Below are positions 26,027 to 37,559 of a DNA stretch of 64,000 bases, one piece after another. The stretch spans positions 62,001 through 126,000 of the forward strand of contig CALSMU010000007.1 of NCBI GenBank assembly GCA_943787535.1, written 5' to 3'. Both the position numbers and the translations under genes were made by a program. This DNA comes from an uncultured Flavobacteriales bacterium (GTDB lineage: Bacteria; Bacteroidota; Bacteroidia; Flavobacteriales_D; Parvicellaceae). Under the pieces are notes generated by a model. It saw only the letters and a program-made list of their open reading frames with translations. It made no database searches and was not told where the DNA came from. Position 1 is the first letter of the stretch. Each line of letters begins with the position of its first letter.

Positions 26027-26374
26027 ATGAGTTTAGACATTAGCTATCAAGGTGTTTCATTAGTAGAAGAGGATATTTTACAGAAAGTTATAGAGCAGTT
26101 AAACAAAGACTTAATGTTAAGCGGATTAGAATATGAATTTGCTATTGACTCAGAAAAAAACGCATTTATTCGGGCCCTACTGCATTGGATAGAAACTACA
26201 CTAAGCGAAAATGAAGATGTGCTCTTCAATTTTTTGTACCGAGTGGACGTTGATCAAAATTGTATTTACTCGAAAGACGCTCTGCCACAAGAAAACCTCT
26301 TACGATTAATTTTAAACCGTGAATTACAAAAAGTAGTATTAAAAAGACAATACAGTTCGGGCACAAGTTATTAA
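26027..26374 (+). CDS. Small conserved-looking hypothetical protein
   Basis: The 115-residue protein is soluble and mostly helical (EEDILQKVIEQLNKDLMLSG, NAFIRALLHWIETTLSENED, ENLLRLILNRELQKVVLKRQ). A FLYRVDV motif sits in the middle. Composition and codon use are like the neighbours. I do not recognise a function. It lies 143 bp upstream of sucA, which has its own candidate promoter. Confidence 0.6.
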   Translation: MSLDISYQGVSLVEEDILQKVIEQLNKDLMLSGLEYEFAIDSEKNAFIRALLHWIETTLSENEDVLFNFLYRVDVDQNCIYSKDALPQENLLRLILNRELQKVVLKRQYSSGTSY

Positions 26375-26477
26375 TTTGGTTCAAATAAAAACTGCTTTTT
26401 TAAGATGTCTCAAATAAAAAATTACTGAAATAAACGAAATGGGGCACAAATGAAATGGAGTTGGATAAATAAAATTA

Positions 26478-26485
26478 TACATTTG
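26478..26485 (+). promoter_or_regulatory. Candidate -7 box of sucAB
   Basis: TACATTTG matches TAnnTTTG and predicts a leader of roughly 30 nt before the sucA ATG. The nearest TTG (26461) is only 14 nt upstream, shorter than usual. Confidence 0.4.
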
Positions 26486-26517
26486 TAATAACAGTGTTTA
26501 AATTGTAAGCAATACCA

Positions 26518-29244
26518 ATGGATAAATTTTCATATATAAGTAATGCGGGCGGAGCCGTTATAGAAGACTTATACAGCAGCTATGTCAAAGACGAAAATTC
26601 GGTTGATGAAAGCTGGAAAAAGTTTTTTGAAGGATTTGAATTCGCAAGAACAAGTTTTGAAGATGGAGGAGCAATACCTGACAATGTTCAAAAAGAGTTT
26701 AAAGTAATAAGATTGATTGGAGAGTATCGAAGTCGTGGGCATTTATTCACAGATACGAATCCGGTAAGAGAGCGAAGAAAGTATAGGCCTTCTTTGGATT
26801 ATCAGAATTTCAAGTTAGAGGAATCTGACTTGAACGTTGTTTTCAAAGCTGGAGAAGAAATCGGTTTACAAAACGCTACCTTAAAGGAAATTATTGATCA
26901 TCTAAAAGATACTTATTGTAAGTCAATAGGCATAGAATATATGTACATACGTCATCCTGAGAGGGTGAGGTGGTTGCGAGAAAGAATAGAACTAAAAAAT
27001 AGACCGAAGCTTTCCAAGGAAAGAAAGATTCATGTTATGCATAAATTGAATCAATCCAGTGTTTTTGAAGAGTTTTTGCACAAGAAATTTGTAGGTCAAA
27101 AGCGTTTTTCAATTGAAGGAGCTGAGGCATTAATACCTGCTTTAGATAATTTAATTGAAAGAGGAACTGAATTTGGTGTAGAGGAATATGTTATGGGTAT
27201 GGCTCATAGAGGCAGACTGAATGTTTTAGCAAATGTTTTTAACAAAACCTACGACGCTATCTTTAGTGAGTTTACGGGTAAAGTCTACGAAGACAGTCTG
27301 TTTGATGGTGACGTTAAGTATCATCTAGGTTATACAAGTGAGGTTGTTGCGGATACAGGAAGTCATGTGAAATTAACGTTAGCGCCTAACCCATCTCATC
27401 TAGAAGCTGTTGATCCAGTTGTTAGTGGTATTTCAAGATCAAAAATAGATTTTGAGTTGGGGGGTGATAATTCAAAGTTAGTGCCTATCCAAATTCATGG
27501 GGATGCCGCAATAGCAGGTCAAGGAGTTGTTTATGAAGTGATTCAAATGTCTCGTTTGGCAGGTTATAAAACAGGCGGTACATTGCATATTGTCATCAAT
27601 AATCAAATTGGATTTACCACAAACTATTTAGATGCTCGTTCCAGTACATATTGCACGGATGTCGCGAAAACTACTTTAAGCCCTGTTTTTCATGTAAATG
27701 GGGATGATGTAGAAGCATTGGTTCAGACGGTACAGATAGCTTTAGAATACCGCCAGAAATTTAAAAATGATGTATTTATAGATATTCTTTGTTATCGAAA
27801 GTATGGTCATAATGAAGGAGATGAACCTAAGTTTACGCAACCAAAACTTTACAAAGCTATTGCTAAGCATTCTAGTCCGAGAGAAATTTATTTGAAAAGA
27901 TTAATCTCGGAAGGAGTTCTAAGTGCCCAAGAAGGTAAGGATATGTTGAAAGAGTTTGACAACATGCTGCAAGATCGTTTGGAGGATGCTAAACAAATAA
28001 AAAAGGCAAAAGTAACGGATTTTCTTCAGGAAAGATGGGAAGGCTTTAGGCCGGCAATAGAAAAAGATTTTGATTCTTCACCGAAAACAGGTTACCCAAA
28101 AAAGAAATTAGTAGCTCTAGGGCATAAATTAGCAACGCTTCCAGAAGGAAAAAAATACTTCAGAAAGATTGTTAAACTCTTAAAAGATAGAGTAGGTATG
28201 CTAGAAACCAATACTCTTGATTGGGGTATGGCGGAAATGCTAGCTTATGCTACTTTATTGGAAGAAGGTTATCCGGTAAGGATTTCTGGTCAAGACGTGG
28301 AAAGAGGAACTTTTTCTCACAGACATGCTGTAATCAAAACAGAAGATACTGAAGAGGAAATTATTACACTAAATAATTTGTCTGATAAACAAGCGGAATT
28401 CACAATATATAATTCATTATTGTCAGAATATGGAGTTTTGGGTTTTGATTATGGATATGCTTTTAATACGCCAAATGGATTAACCATTTGGGAAGCGCAG
28501 TTTGGAGATTTTAATAACGGCGCACAGATTATGATAGATCAATTTATCAGTGCTGCCGAAGATAAATGGCATACACAAAATGGATTGGTAATGCTACTGC
28601 CTCATGGATATGAAGGTATGGGGTCAGAGCATTCTAGTGGAAGAATGGAAAGGTATTTACAATTATGTGCAGATTTAAATATGCAAATTGTAAACAGCAC
28701 TACTCCTGCTAATATGTTCCATGTTTTGCGTCGCCAGTTACATCGAGATTTTAGAAAGCCATTGGTAGTTTTTACACCGAAAAAGTTGTTGCGCTATAAC
28801 AAAGCAGTTTCCACTGTTGAGGAATTAGCAAATGGTGCGTTCCAAGAAGTAATTGACGATTCTTCTGCAAAAGTTAAAGATGTTGATACGGTTGTGTTTG
28901 TTTCAGGTAAGTTTTACTATGATATAATCGAAGAGAAAGAGAAAATTGGAGCGGGAGAAAACATAGCAGTAATTAGAGTTGAACAATTATATCCTGTGCC
29001 GCATAAGCAACTGGATGCTATCGTTGACAAATATGGTAAGGATGCAAAATACATATGGGCTCAAGAAGAACCCGGTAATATGGGCGCATGGTCACATATG
29101 TTGAGACACTATAGAACTGTTCATTTGGAAGTAGCTTCTAGGTTGGATTCAGCAAGTCCAGCTAGCGGTTCGCCAAAAGTTCATGCAATACGCCAACAAG
29201 CTATTTTGGATGAATTAATGAGTAACATAAAAGAAAAAGTATAA
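26518..29244 (+). CDS. sucA: 2-oxoglutarate dehydrogenase E1 component
   Basis: This 908-residue thiamine-diphosphate enzyme decarboxylates 2-oxoglutarate and transfers the succinyl group to the E2 lipoyl arm. Seen: the N-terminal E2-binding helix (SYVKDENSVDESWKKFFEGF), the substrate/TPP region MGMAHRGRLNVLANV, GDAAIAGQGVVYE, YRKYGHNEGDEPKFTQP, and the C-terminal GYEGMGSEHSSGRMERYLQL. Length is normal for the family. It is followed 21 bp later by sucB. Confidence 0.97.
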   Translation: MDKFSYISNAGGAVIEDLYSSYVKDENSVDESWKKFFEGFEFARTSFEDGGAIPDNVQKEFKVIRLIGEYRSRGHLFTDTNPVRERRKYRPSLDYQNFKLEESDLNVVFKAGEEIGLQNATLKEIIDHLKDTYCKSIGIEYMYIRHPERVRWLRERIELKNRPKLSKERKIHVMHKLNQSSVFEEFLHKKFVGQKRFSIEGAEALIPALDNLIERGTEFGVEEYVMGMAHRGRLNVLANVFNKTYDAIFSEFTGKVYEDSLFDGDVKYHLGYTSEVVADTGSHVKLTLAPNPSHLEAVDPVVSGISRSKIDFELGGDNSKLVPIQIHGDAAIAGQGVVYEVIQMSRLAGYKTGGTLHIVINNQIGFTTNYLDARSSTYCTDVAKTTLSPVFHVNGDDVEALVQTVQIALEYRQKFKNDVFIDILCYRKYGHNEGDEPKFTQPKLYKAIAKHSSPREIYLKRLISEGVLSAQEGKDMLKEFDNMLQDRLEDAKQIKKAKVTDFLQERWEGFRPAIEKDFDSSPKTGYPKKKLVALGHKLATLPEGKKYFRKIVKLLKDRVGMLETNTLDWGMAEMLAYATLLEEGYPVRISGQDVERGTFSHRHAVIKTEDTEEEIITLNNLSDKQAEFTIYNSLLSEYGVLGFDYGYAFNTPNGLTIWEAQFGDFNNGAQIMIDQFISAAEDKWHTQNGLVMLLPHGYEGMGSEHSSGRMERYLQLCADLNMQIVNSTTPANMFHVLRRQLHRDFRKPLVVFTPKKLLRYNKAVSTVEELANGAFQEVIDDSSAKVKDVDTVVFVSGKFYYDIIEEKEKIGAGENIAVIRVEQLYPVPHKQLDAIVDKYGKDAKYIWAQEEPGNMGAWSHMLRHYRTVHLEVASRLDSASPASGSPKVHAIRQQAILDELMSNIKEKV

Positions 29245-29265
29245 TATACTTAATACAATTAGAGA

Positions 29266-30528
29266 ATGTCAGTATTAGAAATGAAAGTGCCAAGTCCAGG
29301 AGAATCTATCACAGAAGTGGAGATTGCAGAATGGTTGGTCGAAGATGGTGATTACGTAGAAAAAGATCAAGCTATTGCAGAAGTTGATTCAGATAAAGCA
29401 ACCTTAGAGTTGCCAGCTGAAGAATCCGGGGTGATAACATTAAAAGCAGAAAATGGCGATGCAGTTGACGTTGGTGCTGTTGTTTGTTTGATTGATACTG
29501 CTGCTGAAAAACCTGCTGGTTTCGATTCTGTAGCAGAAGAAGCACCTGTTATTGAGGAAGAAGTAAAGGTTGAGGTTAAGCCAGATCCTATGCCAGTTGC
29601 TAAGAAAGATTCTCCTGCAAAGGAAACGTATGCTGCGGGTCATCCTTCTGTTGCTGCCAAAAAATTAGCTGACGAAAATAATGTTCCGTTGCAAATGATT
29701 AACGGCTCCGGTAAAGGCGGAAGGATTACAAAACAAGATGTGGTTTCTGCTATGGCAGGTGGATTAGATGCTTCAAATGCGCAAGGTTGGGGAGGAACAA
29801 GAGATAAGGAAACGATAAAGATGAAAATGCTTCGTCGTAAAATTGCTTCTCGTTTGGTTGCAGTAAAAAATGAAACAGCAATGTTGACTACATTCAACGA
29901 AGTTGATATGAAGCCAATTATGGACTTGCGTAAAAAATATAAAGCACAGTTTAAAGAAGTACATGGAGTAAATCTCGGCTTTATGTCGTTTTTTACAAAA
30001 GCTGTCACTGAAGCGTTAAATTTGTTTCCGCAGGTCAATTCGATGATTGATGGCGATAATATGATTGCTCATAACTATGCAGATATAGGTATTGCGGTAA
30101 GTTCTCCGAAAGGATTGATGGTGCCTGTAGTGCGCAATGCAGAAAGGATGAGTTTAGCAGAAATTGAAGCTGAAATCAAAAGATTAGCTATAAAAGCAAG
30201 AGATGGAAAAATAGCTATCGAAGATATGGAAGGAGGTACGTTTACTATAACAAATGGTGGTGTATTTGGTTCCATGTTGAGTACACCTATTATTAATCCA
30301 CCTCAATCAGCTATACTAGGAATGCATAACATTGTAGAACGTCCCGTTGCAATTAATGGTAAAGTAGAAATACGTCCAATTATGTATTTAGCACTTTCCT
30401 ACGATCACAGAATTATTGATGGAAAAGAATCGGTAAGTTTCTTGGTAAAAGTAAAAGAAATGTTGGAAAATCCTTCTAAACTTATTTTTGGTTCAAAAGA
30501 ACCTCATGAAGTTTTATTAGGGTTGTAA
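29266..30528 (+). CDS. sucB: Dihydrolipoyllysine-residue succinyltransferase (2-OGDH E2)
   Basis: The 420-residue E2 core protein has three parts: a lipoyl domain at 1-77 (lysine in [13 protein letters not shown]), a peripheral-subunit-binding domain near 125-160 ([26 protein letters not shown]), and a catalytic domain with SYDHRIIDG near the C-terminus. A proline/valine/glutamate-rich linker separates the first two. It forms the core of the 2-oxoglutarate dehydrogenase complex with SucA; E3 is encoded elsewhere. Confidence 0.97.
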   Translation: MSVLEMKVPSPGESITEVEIAEWLVEDGDYVEKDQAIAEVDSDKATLELPAEESGVITLKAENGDAVDVGAVVCLIDTAAEKPAGFDSVAEEAPVIEEEVKVEVKPDPMPVAKKDSPAKETYAAGHPSVAAKKLADENNVPLQMINGSGKGGRITKQDVVSAMAGGLDASNAQGWGGTRDKETIKMKMLRRKIASRLVAVKNETAMLTTFNEVDMKPIMDLRKKYKAQFKEVHGVNLGFMSFFTKAVTEALNLFPQVNSMIDGDNMIAHNYADIGIAVSSPKGLMVPVVRNAERMSLAEIEAEIKRLAIKARDGKIAIEDMEGGTFTITNGGVFGSMLSTPIINPPQSAILGMHNIVERPVAINGKVEIRPIMYLALSYDHRIIDGKESVSFLVKVKEMLENPSKLIFGSKEPHEVLLGL

Positions 30529-30552
30529 TACTACCTTATTATATAGTATTAA

Positions 30553-30582
30553 AAAAGGCTCAACAGTTCTGTTGGGCCTTTC
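30553..30582. terminator. Bidirectional terminator between sucB and the lipoprotein gene
   Basis: GGCTCAACAG-TT-CTGTTGGGCC forms a 10-bp stem with one G-T pair, flanked by A6 on the left and TTT on the right. The T6 run is on the minus-strand side, so it serves the gene at 30606 at least as well as sucB. Confidence 0.75.
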
Positions 30583-30605
30583 AGTTTATCAGTGAATAAT
30601 GTATC

Positions 30606-30878
30606 TTAAAGATAACAGTTTCTATCTTTAAGTATAGCCTCTATTTCATTTTTAGTATATTTTCCATCAGCATATGCTTTTTCGATTTCTTTCATGTAAG
30701 CACTGTGTTTTTCGAGCAAGTCTTTTACTTTTTCTTTGTCATCAGAGTTCATTAATATTTCATCTCCGACTTCGCATAAGCAAGTTGCTGCTCCTTGCAC
30801 CGTTGAGGTTTCGCATTCAGTGACGCAAGAAGAAAGGAGTGAGATTGAAATGATTGCTGCTATTAGTAAATTTTTCAT
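30606..30878 (-). CDS. Small cysteine-containing lipoprotein
   Basis: The protein has 90 residues with a lipoprotein signal ending SLLSSCVTECE. The mature part is helical (EKVKDLLEKHSAYMKEIEKA, KNEIEAILKDRNC) with four further cysteines (ECE, TCLCEV, NC). It probably sits on the outer membrane. It starts 29 bp downstream of paaZ on the same strand, so it may share that transcript; no role in phenylacetate breakdown is suggested by its sequence. Confidence 0.7.
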   Translation of the reverse strand: MKNLLIAAIISISLLSSCVTECETSTVQGAATCLCEVGDEILMNSDDKEKVKDLLEKHSAYMKEIEKAYADGKYTKNEIEAILKDRNCYL

Positions 30879-30907
30879 ATTATTGTTTTTTAAATTATAC
30901 TTACTTA

Positions 30908-32956
30908 CTACTTTGATTGGTCTAGTTTTCGTACCATTGTTAAAATCGTAGCCAATCCAACTGTTTCTCCTTCTTGGTCATAGATGTCAACTAAGAATTT
31001 TACAATTCCTTTAGCTATATCATCTTCGTCTTTCTTTTCTTGGTTTATTTTTTCTTTAACTGTAAAACGAACACCTATTGTGGCACCTGCATAAACGGGT
31101 TTTGTAAACCTGCATTCATCGATGCCGTAATTTAAAAGAACGGGTCCTTTTTTCGGTTCAACAAATAAACCTGCAGCTTTTGCTAATACAAAATAACCAT
31201 GTGCTACGCGTTCTTCGAAAATGGTTCCATCTAAAGAGGTTTCATCCATATGTGCATAAAAATTATCTCCACTTACGTTCGCAAAGTTTACAATATCTGT
31301 AGTCGTAACCGTATGCTTGTGTGTAAAAACAGTCTCGCCGATTTCTAATTCTTCAAAATGTTTCCTAAATACATGTGGATTAGCTTCTGGCATATCAGCT
31401 CCAACCTGAAATTGTTGTGTAATTTTAGAAATTGTAGTTGGATGTCCTTGAATTGCTGTTCTTTGCATGTAGTGTAAGACACCTCTTACTCCCCCCATTT
31501 CTTCACCACCACCGGCACGACCAGGTCCACCATGTGTTAATAAAGGCATTGGAGATCCATGTCCAGTACTTTCTTTAGCACATCTTTCGTTAAGAACCAA
31601 TATTCTACCGTTCATATGTGCAGCTTCTGTAACAAATTCTCTAGCTAATTTATCGTCGTTTGTAATGATCGAAGTAACTAGAGACCCTTTTCCTAATTCT
31701 ACAATTTTTACTGCCTCATCTAAATTTTTATAGGGCATGAGCGTAGATACTGGTCCAAAAGCTTCAATTGAATGGGCTCCAGTTTTTTCAAAAGGATTGT
31801 CATTTCTAAAAAGAATAGGAGAGAAGAAAGCACCTTTGTTTTTGTCAGCTCCGGTAACTTCAAAATTATCTAAATCTCCATAAACGATGTCTTGTTCTTT
31901 CATCAAAAGTTCAACATTTTCTCTTACCCTTTCAACTTGCAGGTTTGTTGCTAATGCTCCCATTCGAACGCCTTCGGTAGCAGGGTCACCAATAATAGTT
32001 TTAGCTAACCTCGCAGAAAGGGCAGTTTGAACATCTTCCATTAATTTTTCTGGAACCAATATCCTTCTCACCGCAGTACATTTTTGACCCGCTTTAACCG
32101 TAATTTCTCTTTGAACTTCTTTTACGAAAATGTCAAATTCTGGAGTTCCAGGAACTGCATCTTCTCCAAGTATACAGGCATTTAGAGAATCTGCTTCTAA
32201 GTTGAATGGAACAGACTCTTCAATAATATGCGGTAGTCCTTTTAGTTTTTTTCCTGTTGCAGCAGAGCCTGTAAATGTTATCACATCTTGGTTGGTAACA
32301 TGGTCAATAATTCCACGACCTAAACCAGAAACTAATTGCAATGCTCCTTCAGGTAGTATTTTAGAAGCAATAATTTCTCTAACCATTAGCTCAGTCAAAT
32401 AACTCGTAAATTCAGATGGTTTAACAACAGACGGAACCCCTGCCATAATGTTTACTGCTATTTTTTCAAGCATTCCCCAAATTGGAAAGTTAAAGGCATT
32501 AATATGCACTGCAACTCCTTTTTTTGGAACCATAATATGATGCCCAATAAAAGTTCCATTTTTTGACATGGGTGCAGCACTTCCGTCCACATAATAAGGT
32601 AAGTCTGGGAATTGCCTTCTGAGCGAAGCATTGGCAAATAAGTTTCCGATACCGCCTTCAATATCAATCCAAGAATCTACTTTTGTAGCTCCGGTTGCGG
32701 CGCTTAATGAATAAAACTTGTTTTTAATTTCTATCAAATGAAGAGCTAGAGCCTTTAGCATTAAGCCTCTTTCTTGGAAGGTCATTTTGCGCAAAGCAGA
32801 TCCACCTTTTTCTCTTCCATATTCTAATATAGACGCATAGTCCAGGCCAGCGCTTGAAACAGATCCAAAATTCTCTCCAGTAATTGCGTTATGCAGTTCC
32901 AGCTCAACACCTTGTCCATCTTCCCAGTTTCCTAATATATAATTTTGTATTTTCAT
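30908..32956 (-). CDS. paaZ: Oxepin-CoA hydrolase / 3-oxo-5,6-dehydrosuberyl-CoA semialdehyde dehydrogenase
   Basis: This 682-residue bifunctional enzyme of the phenylacetyl-CoA pathway opens the oxepin-CoA ring and oxidises the resulting aldehyde. The N-terminal aldehyde dehydrogenase domain (about 1-520) has HINAFNFPIWGML, FTGSAATGKKL, and the catalytic cysteine in VKAGQKCTAVRRILV. The C-terminal MaoC-like hotdog domain (about 540-682) has VSGDNFYAHMDE and GYFVLAKAAGLFV. Length and order are those of PaaZ. Other early-pathway genes are not in the window. Confidence 0.95.
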   Translation of the reverse strand: MKIQNYILGNWEDGQGVELELHNAITGENFGSVSSAGLDYASILEYGREKGGSALRKMTFQERGLMLKALALHLIEIKNKFYSLSAATGATKVDSWIDIEGGIGNLFANASLRRQFPDLPYYVDGSAAPMSKNGTFIGHHIMVPKKGVAVHINAFNFPIWGMLEKIAVNIMAGVPSVVKPSEFTSYLTELMVREIIASKILPEGALQLVSGLGRGIIDHVTNQDVITFTGSAATGKKLKGLPHIIEESVPFNLEADSLNACILGEDAVPGTPEFDIFVKEVQREITVKAGQKCTAVRRILVPEKLMEDVQTALSARLAKTIIGDPATEGVRMGALATNLQVERVRENVELLMKEQDIVYGDLDNFEVTGADKNKGAFFSPILFRNDNPFEKTGAHSIEAFGPVSTLMPYKNLDEAVKIVELGKGSLVTSIITNDDKLAREFVTEAAHMNGRILVLNERCAKESTGHGSPMPLLTHGGPGRAGGGEEMGGVRGVLHYMQRTAIQGHPTTISKITQQFQVGADMPEANPHVFRKHFEELEIGETVFTHKHTVTTTDIVNFANVSGDNFYAHMDETSLDGTIFEERVAHGYFVLAKAAGLFVEPKKGPVLLNYGIDECRFTKPVYAGATIGVRFTVKEKINQEKKDEDDIAKGIVKFLVDIYDQEGETVGLATILTMVRKLDQSK

Positions 32957-33180
32957 TTTTGTTTCTGATTTGAGCCACTAAAGATAAGAATTCCGTTGAG
33001 TATGGAAAGATAGACAGGATCTTCTTGTAATTTCCTTACTCCTAGGTAGAAGGAGTTTCATTTAGAATGAATCATAATAATAAGTCAATAAATGAATATA
33101 GTTCAGAAAAATAAAGTAGAAGTGTTATGCATTTAAATTACTTCTAGTAATATTGTCAAGCTTTAATCAAAAATAAAAGT

Positions 33181-33438
33181 ATGCGAATAATAATAGATAT
33201 AGATGTAACCAACGTTGAGGAAGTGGTTAAGGCACATAAAGGCGAATGGCAGAATTTATTGGCAGGGGTACTTTTGTCCAAAAGCAAAAGGAAAAGGCGT
33301 GTTGAACAGGGTGTTTGTGCAGAAATTATTAAAGCATTTGAAGTGGAATTACCGAAAGGCTTAAAAGAAGAAATGATTGAAGCAAATATTTCTTATTCTA
33401 TTGAAGATACGAATGAAGATGGCAGTCTGAGTGAGTAG
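33181..33438 (+). CDS. Small hypothetical protein
   Basis: The protein has 85 residues; ATG start. It begins with a short beta strand (MRIIIDIDV), then a basic helix (LLSKSKRKRRVEQGVCAEII) and an acidic tail. It lies alone, convergent with paaY and divergent from paaZ, with 224 bp before it. No family is recognised. The even hydrophobic pattern makes a real gene more likely than not. Confidence 0.5.
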   Translation: MRIIIDIDVTNVEEVVKAHKGEWQNLLAGVLLSKSKRKRRVEQGVCAEIIKAFEVELPKGLKEEMIEANISYSIEDTNEDGSLSE

Positions 33439-33486
33439 TTTTCACATTGTCTTTTTAATGGGTCGCTAAGTAAATCGTCAAATTCC

Positions 33487-34074
33487 CTAAGAATCTTTCC
33501 AAATCTTATATGCTGATTCCTGCTCAGGTCGATTTGCTTCAGCTTCACGAAGGGGTTCACATTCTTTTAAAATAGTGTGGCAATCATTTGCTAATTTCTG
33601 ATAAAGCTTTGTTCCTTCAGTTTTCCATTTTAGCATTTCTTCACTAACGTCTTTTACAATTTTTCCTGGATTTCCAACTACAATCTTTCGAGCGGGTATA
33701 TCAGTTTTAGCGGGTACAAAACAAAGAGCTCCAATAATGCATCCTTCTCCAACTACAACATCATCCATAATTACTGCATTCATTCCTACCAAACAGTTTT
33801 CACCCAAAGTGCCTCCATGAATTATAGCTCCGTGGCCTATGTGCGTATTTTTTTTTAATGTCGTAGTCGTTCCTGGAAACATATGAACTGTGCAACTTTC
33901 TTGCACGTTGCATCCATCTTCAATAATTATTTTGCCAAAATCACCTCTGATAGCGCAGAATGGACCTATATAAACATCTTTGCCAATAAATACGTTGCCA
34001 GTTACATTCGCTTGTGGATGTATAAATGCAGATTCATGTATGACGGGTTTAAAACCGTTAAATTCGTATATCAT
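33487..34074 (-). CDS. paaY: PaaY-type hexapeptide-repeat thioesterase (gamma-carbonic-anhydrase fold)
   Basis: The 195-residue left-handed beta-helix protein begins IYEFNGFKPVIHESAFIHPQ. It carries the RGDFGKI, VHMFPG and IGHGAIIHGG blocks with the histidines that bind metal in this fold, and ends in a helix (EMLKWKTEGTKLYQKLANDC...CEPLREAE). The CEPLREAE tail is characteristic of PaaY, which clears dead-end CoA esters in phenylacetate degradation, rather than of housekeeping carbonic anhydrases. It lies 12 bp after paaJ. Confidence 0.9.
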   Translation of the reverse strand: MIYEFNGFKPVIHESAFIHPQANVTGNVFIGKDVYIGPFCAIRGDFGKIIIEDGCNVQESCTVHMFPGTTTTLKKNTHIGHGAIIHGGTLGENCLVGMNAVIMDDVVVGEGCIIGALCFVPAKTDIPARKIVVGNPGKIVKDVSEEMLKWKTEGTKLYQKLANDCHTILKECEPLREAEANRPEQESAYKIWKDS

Positions 34075-34086
34075 AATTAGTAGTTT

Positions 34087-35295
34087 TTAAACTCTTTCAA
34101 TTATGGTTGCGTACCCTTGTCCAACGCCGATGCACATGGTAACCAATGCATATTTTTTATTTTGTTTATGAAGCTCAAGCATTGCTGTTTGCAATATTCT
34201 AGAACCCGTCATTCCAAGTGGATGACCAATCGCAATTGCTCCACCATTTGGGTTAATTCTTGGGTCATTATCTTCTAACCCAAGTTCTCGAGTACACGCC
34301 AATGCTTGAGCAGCAAATGCTTCGTTTAATTCAATTATATCCATGTCGTCTAGAGTTAAATCAGCTCTTTTCAATGCTTTTTGCGAAGCCTTTACAGGTC
34401 CAATTCCCATGATTCGTGGTTCAACACCGGCAACAGCAGATGATACTATTCTTGCTTTTGGTATAAGATTATTCCTTTTAGCGGCTTCAGCAGAGGCAAG
34501 CAAAATTGCACCAGCTCCATCGTTTAATCCAGATGCATTTCCTGCTGTTACAGTTCCACCTTCTTTTCTAAATGCAGGCCTTAATTTACCTAATATTTCA
34601 TGTGTTGTTGTAGGTTTTATAAATTCATCTTTCTCAAAAATGATAGGATCTTTTTTTCGTTGTGGTATAACCACAGGAACAATTTCTTCTGCAAGTCTGC
34701 CGCTATTTTGTGCTTCAGTAGCTTTCATTTGCGACCAAAAAGCAAATTGATCCTGATCTTCTCTGCTTATATTATACATGTCAACCAAATTTTCGGCAGT
34801 TTGCCCCATTCCATCCACACCATACAATTCTTTCATTTTAGGATTGATAAAACGCCATCCGAAACTCGAATCGTGCATTTGAGCATCTCTACCAAATGGC
34901 TGAGATACTTTAGAAATAACCCAAGGCGCACGAGTCATGTGCTCTACACCTCCTGTAAGGTATATATCTCCATCTCCAACTTGAATAGCCCTAGCTCCAT
35001 TTATAGTGGAGGCCATTCCAGATGAGCAAAGTCGATTAACCGTTTCTCCGCCAATAGAGTAGGGAAGTCCTGCTAACAAAGAACACATACGAGCTACATT
35101 TCTATTGTCTTCACCTGCTTGATTTGCACAACCGTATAATACATCTTCAATTTCTTCTGTATTCAGAGATGGGTTTCTTACAACCAATTCCTTCATTACA
35201 ATTGCTCCCAAATCATCTGTCCTGACCGCAGCTAATGTGCCTCCGAAATTTCCTATTGGGGTTCTGATTGCATCTATTATATAAGTGTCTTTCAT
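34087..35295 (-). CDS. paaJ: 3-oxoadipyl-CoA / 3-oxo-5,6-dehydrosuberyl-CoA thiolase
   Basis: This 402-residue thiolase has the nucleophilic cysteine in VNRLCSSGM (about residue 91), LNEAFAAQALA, the NPNGGAIAIGHPLG histidine and the second cysteine in CIGVGQG. It carries out the two thiolytic steps that release acetyl-CoA and then succinyl-CoA in phenylacetate degradation. The neighbours paaI and paaY support this over a generic acetyl-CoA acetyltransferase. It starts 65 bp after paaI. Confidence 0.92.
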   Translation of the reverse strand: MKDTYIIDAIRTPIGNFGGTLAAVRTDDLGAIVMKELVVRNPSLNTEEIEDVLYGCANQAGEDNRNVARMCSLLAGLPYSIGGETVNRLCSSGMASTINGARAIQVGDGDIYLTGGVEHMTRAPWVISKVSQPFGRDAQMHDSSFGWRFINPKMKELYGVDGMGQTAENLVDMYNISREDQDQFAFWSQMKATEAQNSGRLAEEIVPVVIPQRKKDPIIFEKDEFIKPTTTHEILGKLRPAFRKEGGTVTAGNASGLNDGAGAILLASAEAAKRNNLIPKARIVSSAVAGVEPRIMGIGPVKASQKALKRADLTLDDMDIIELNEAFAAQALACTRELGLEDNDPRINPNGGAIAIGHPLGMTGSRILQTAMLELHKQNKKYALVTMCIGVGQGYATIIERV

Positions 35296-35360
35296 GTAAG
35301 ATTGTATTTTAAAAATTGAAATTAACTAAAATAAGAACAGTATTAATTAAAAATGCTTAA

Positions 35361-35780
35361 TTAAAGCTCCCAATCCTTGTTTGTTCTGTAAACAGTTCCT
35401 TTAAATAAGGCGACTGTTTCGTTGTCTTGATTTTTCACAGAGATATGATAAATAGCAATTTTGTAGGATAAACTTTCCTCAATAGCTTCAGCTGTTAACA
35501 CATCTCCAACATGACATGGTTTTGTGTGAGATATGGAAGTCTCGATTGACATAGATTCCCTTCCTTGCGAGTTGCATGCAAAAGCCAGTGCACTATCCGC
35601 TAAAGAGTAAGTAATTCCTCCATGAGCAACTCCAAAGCCATTTAGCATTTCTTCCCTAATGGTCATTGAAAGTTTGGATTTTCCGATTCCTTTTTCTATA
35701 ATATCAATACCTAGCCATTTGCTAAATAAATCGTTTTGATACATTTTATTGACGATAGCAAAGGCTGAAGGTTTTTCCAT
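35361..35780 (-). CDS. paaI: PaaI-type hydroxyphenylacetyl-CoA thioesterase
   Basis: The 139-residue hotdog-fold thioesterase has the family signature NGFGVAHGGITYSLADSALAF (about 46-66), where the Asn, Gly and Asp place the substrate, and SHTKPCHVGDVLTAEA. It hydrolyses stalled aryl-CoA esters formed during phenylacetate breakdown. It begins only 6 bp after the pyrG stop, so it is probably transcribed with pyrG. Confidence 0.92.
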   Translation of the reverse strand: MEKPSAFAIVNKMYQNDLFSKWLGIDIIEKGIGKSKLSMTIREEMLNGFGVAHGGITYSLADSALAFACNSQGRESMSIETSISHTKPCHVGDVLTAEAIEESLSYKIAIYHISVKNQDNETVALFKGTVYRTNKDWEL

Positions 35781-35786
35781 TTGATA

Positions 35787-37472
<1,686 letters not shown>

Positions 37473-37559
37473 TCACTTTCTAACAGCCATTTTTTCTCAA
37501 AAGTTTTCAAATAAGTCAATCTAGTTTAAAATCAACAATAGCTAAGTAGAAAGAATTGC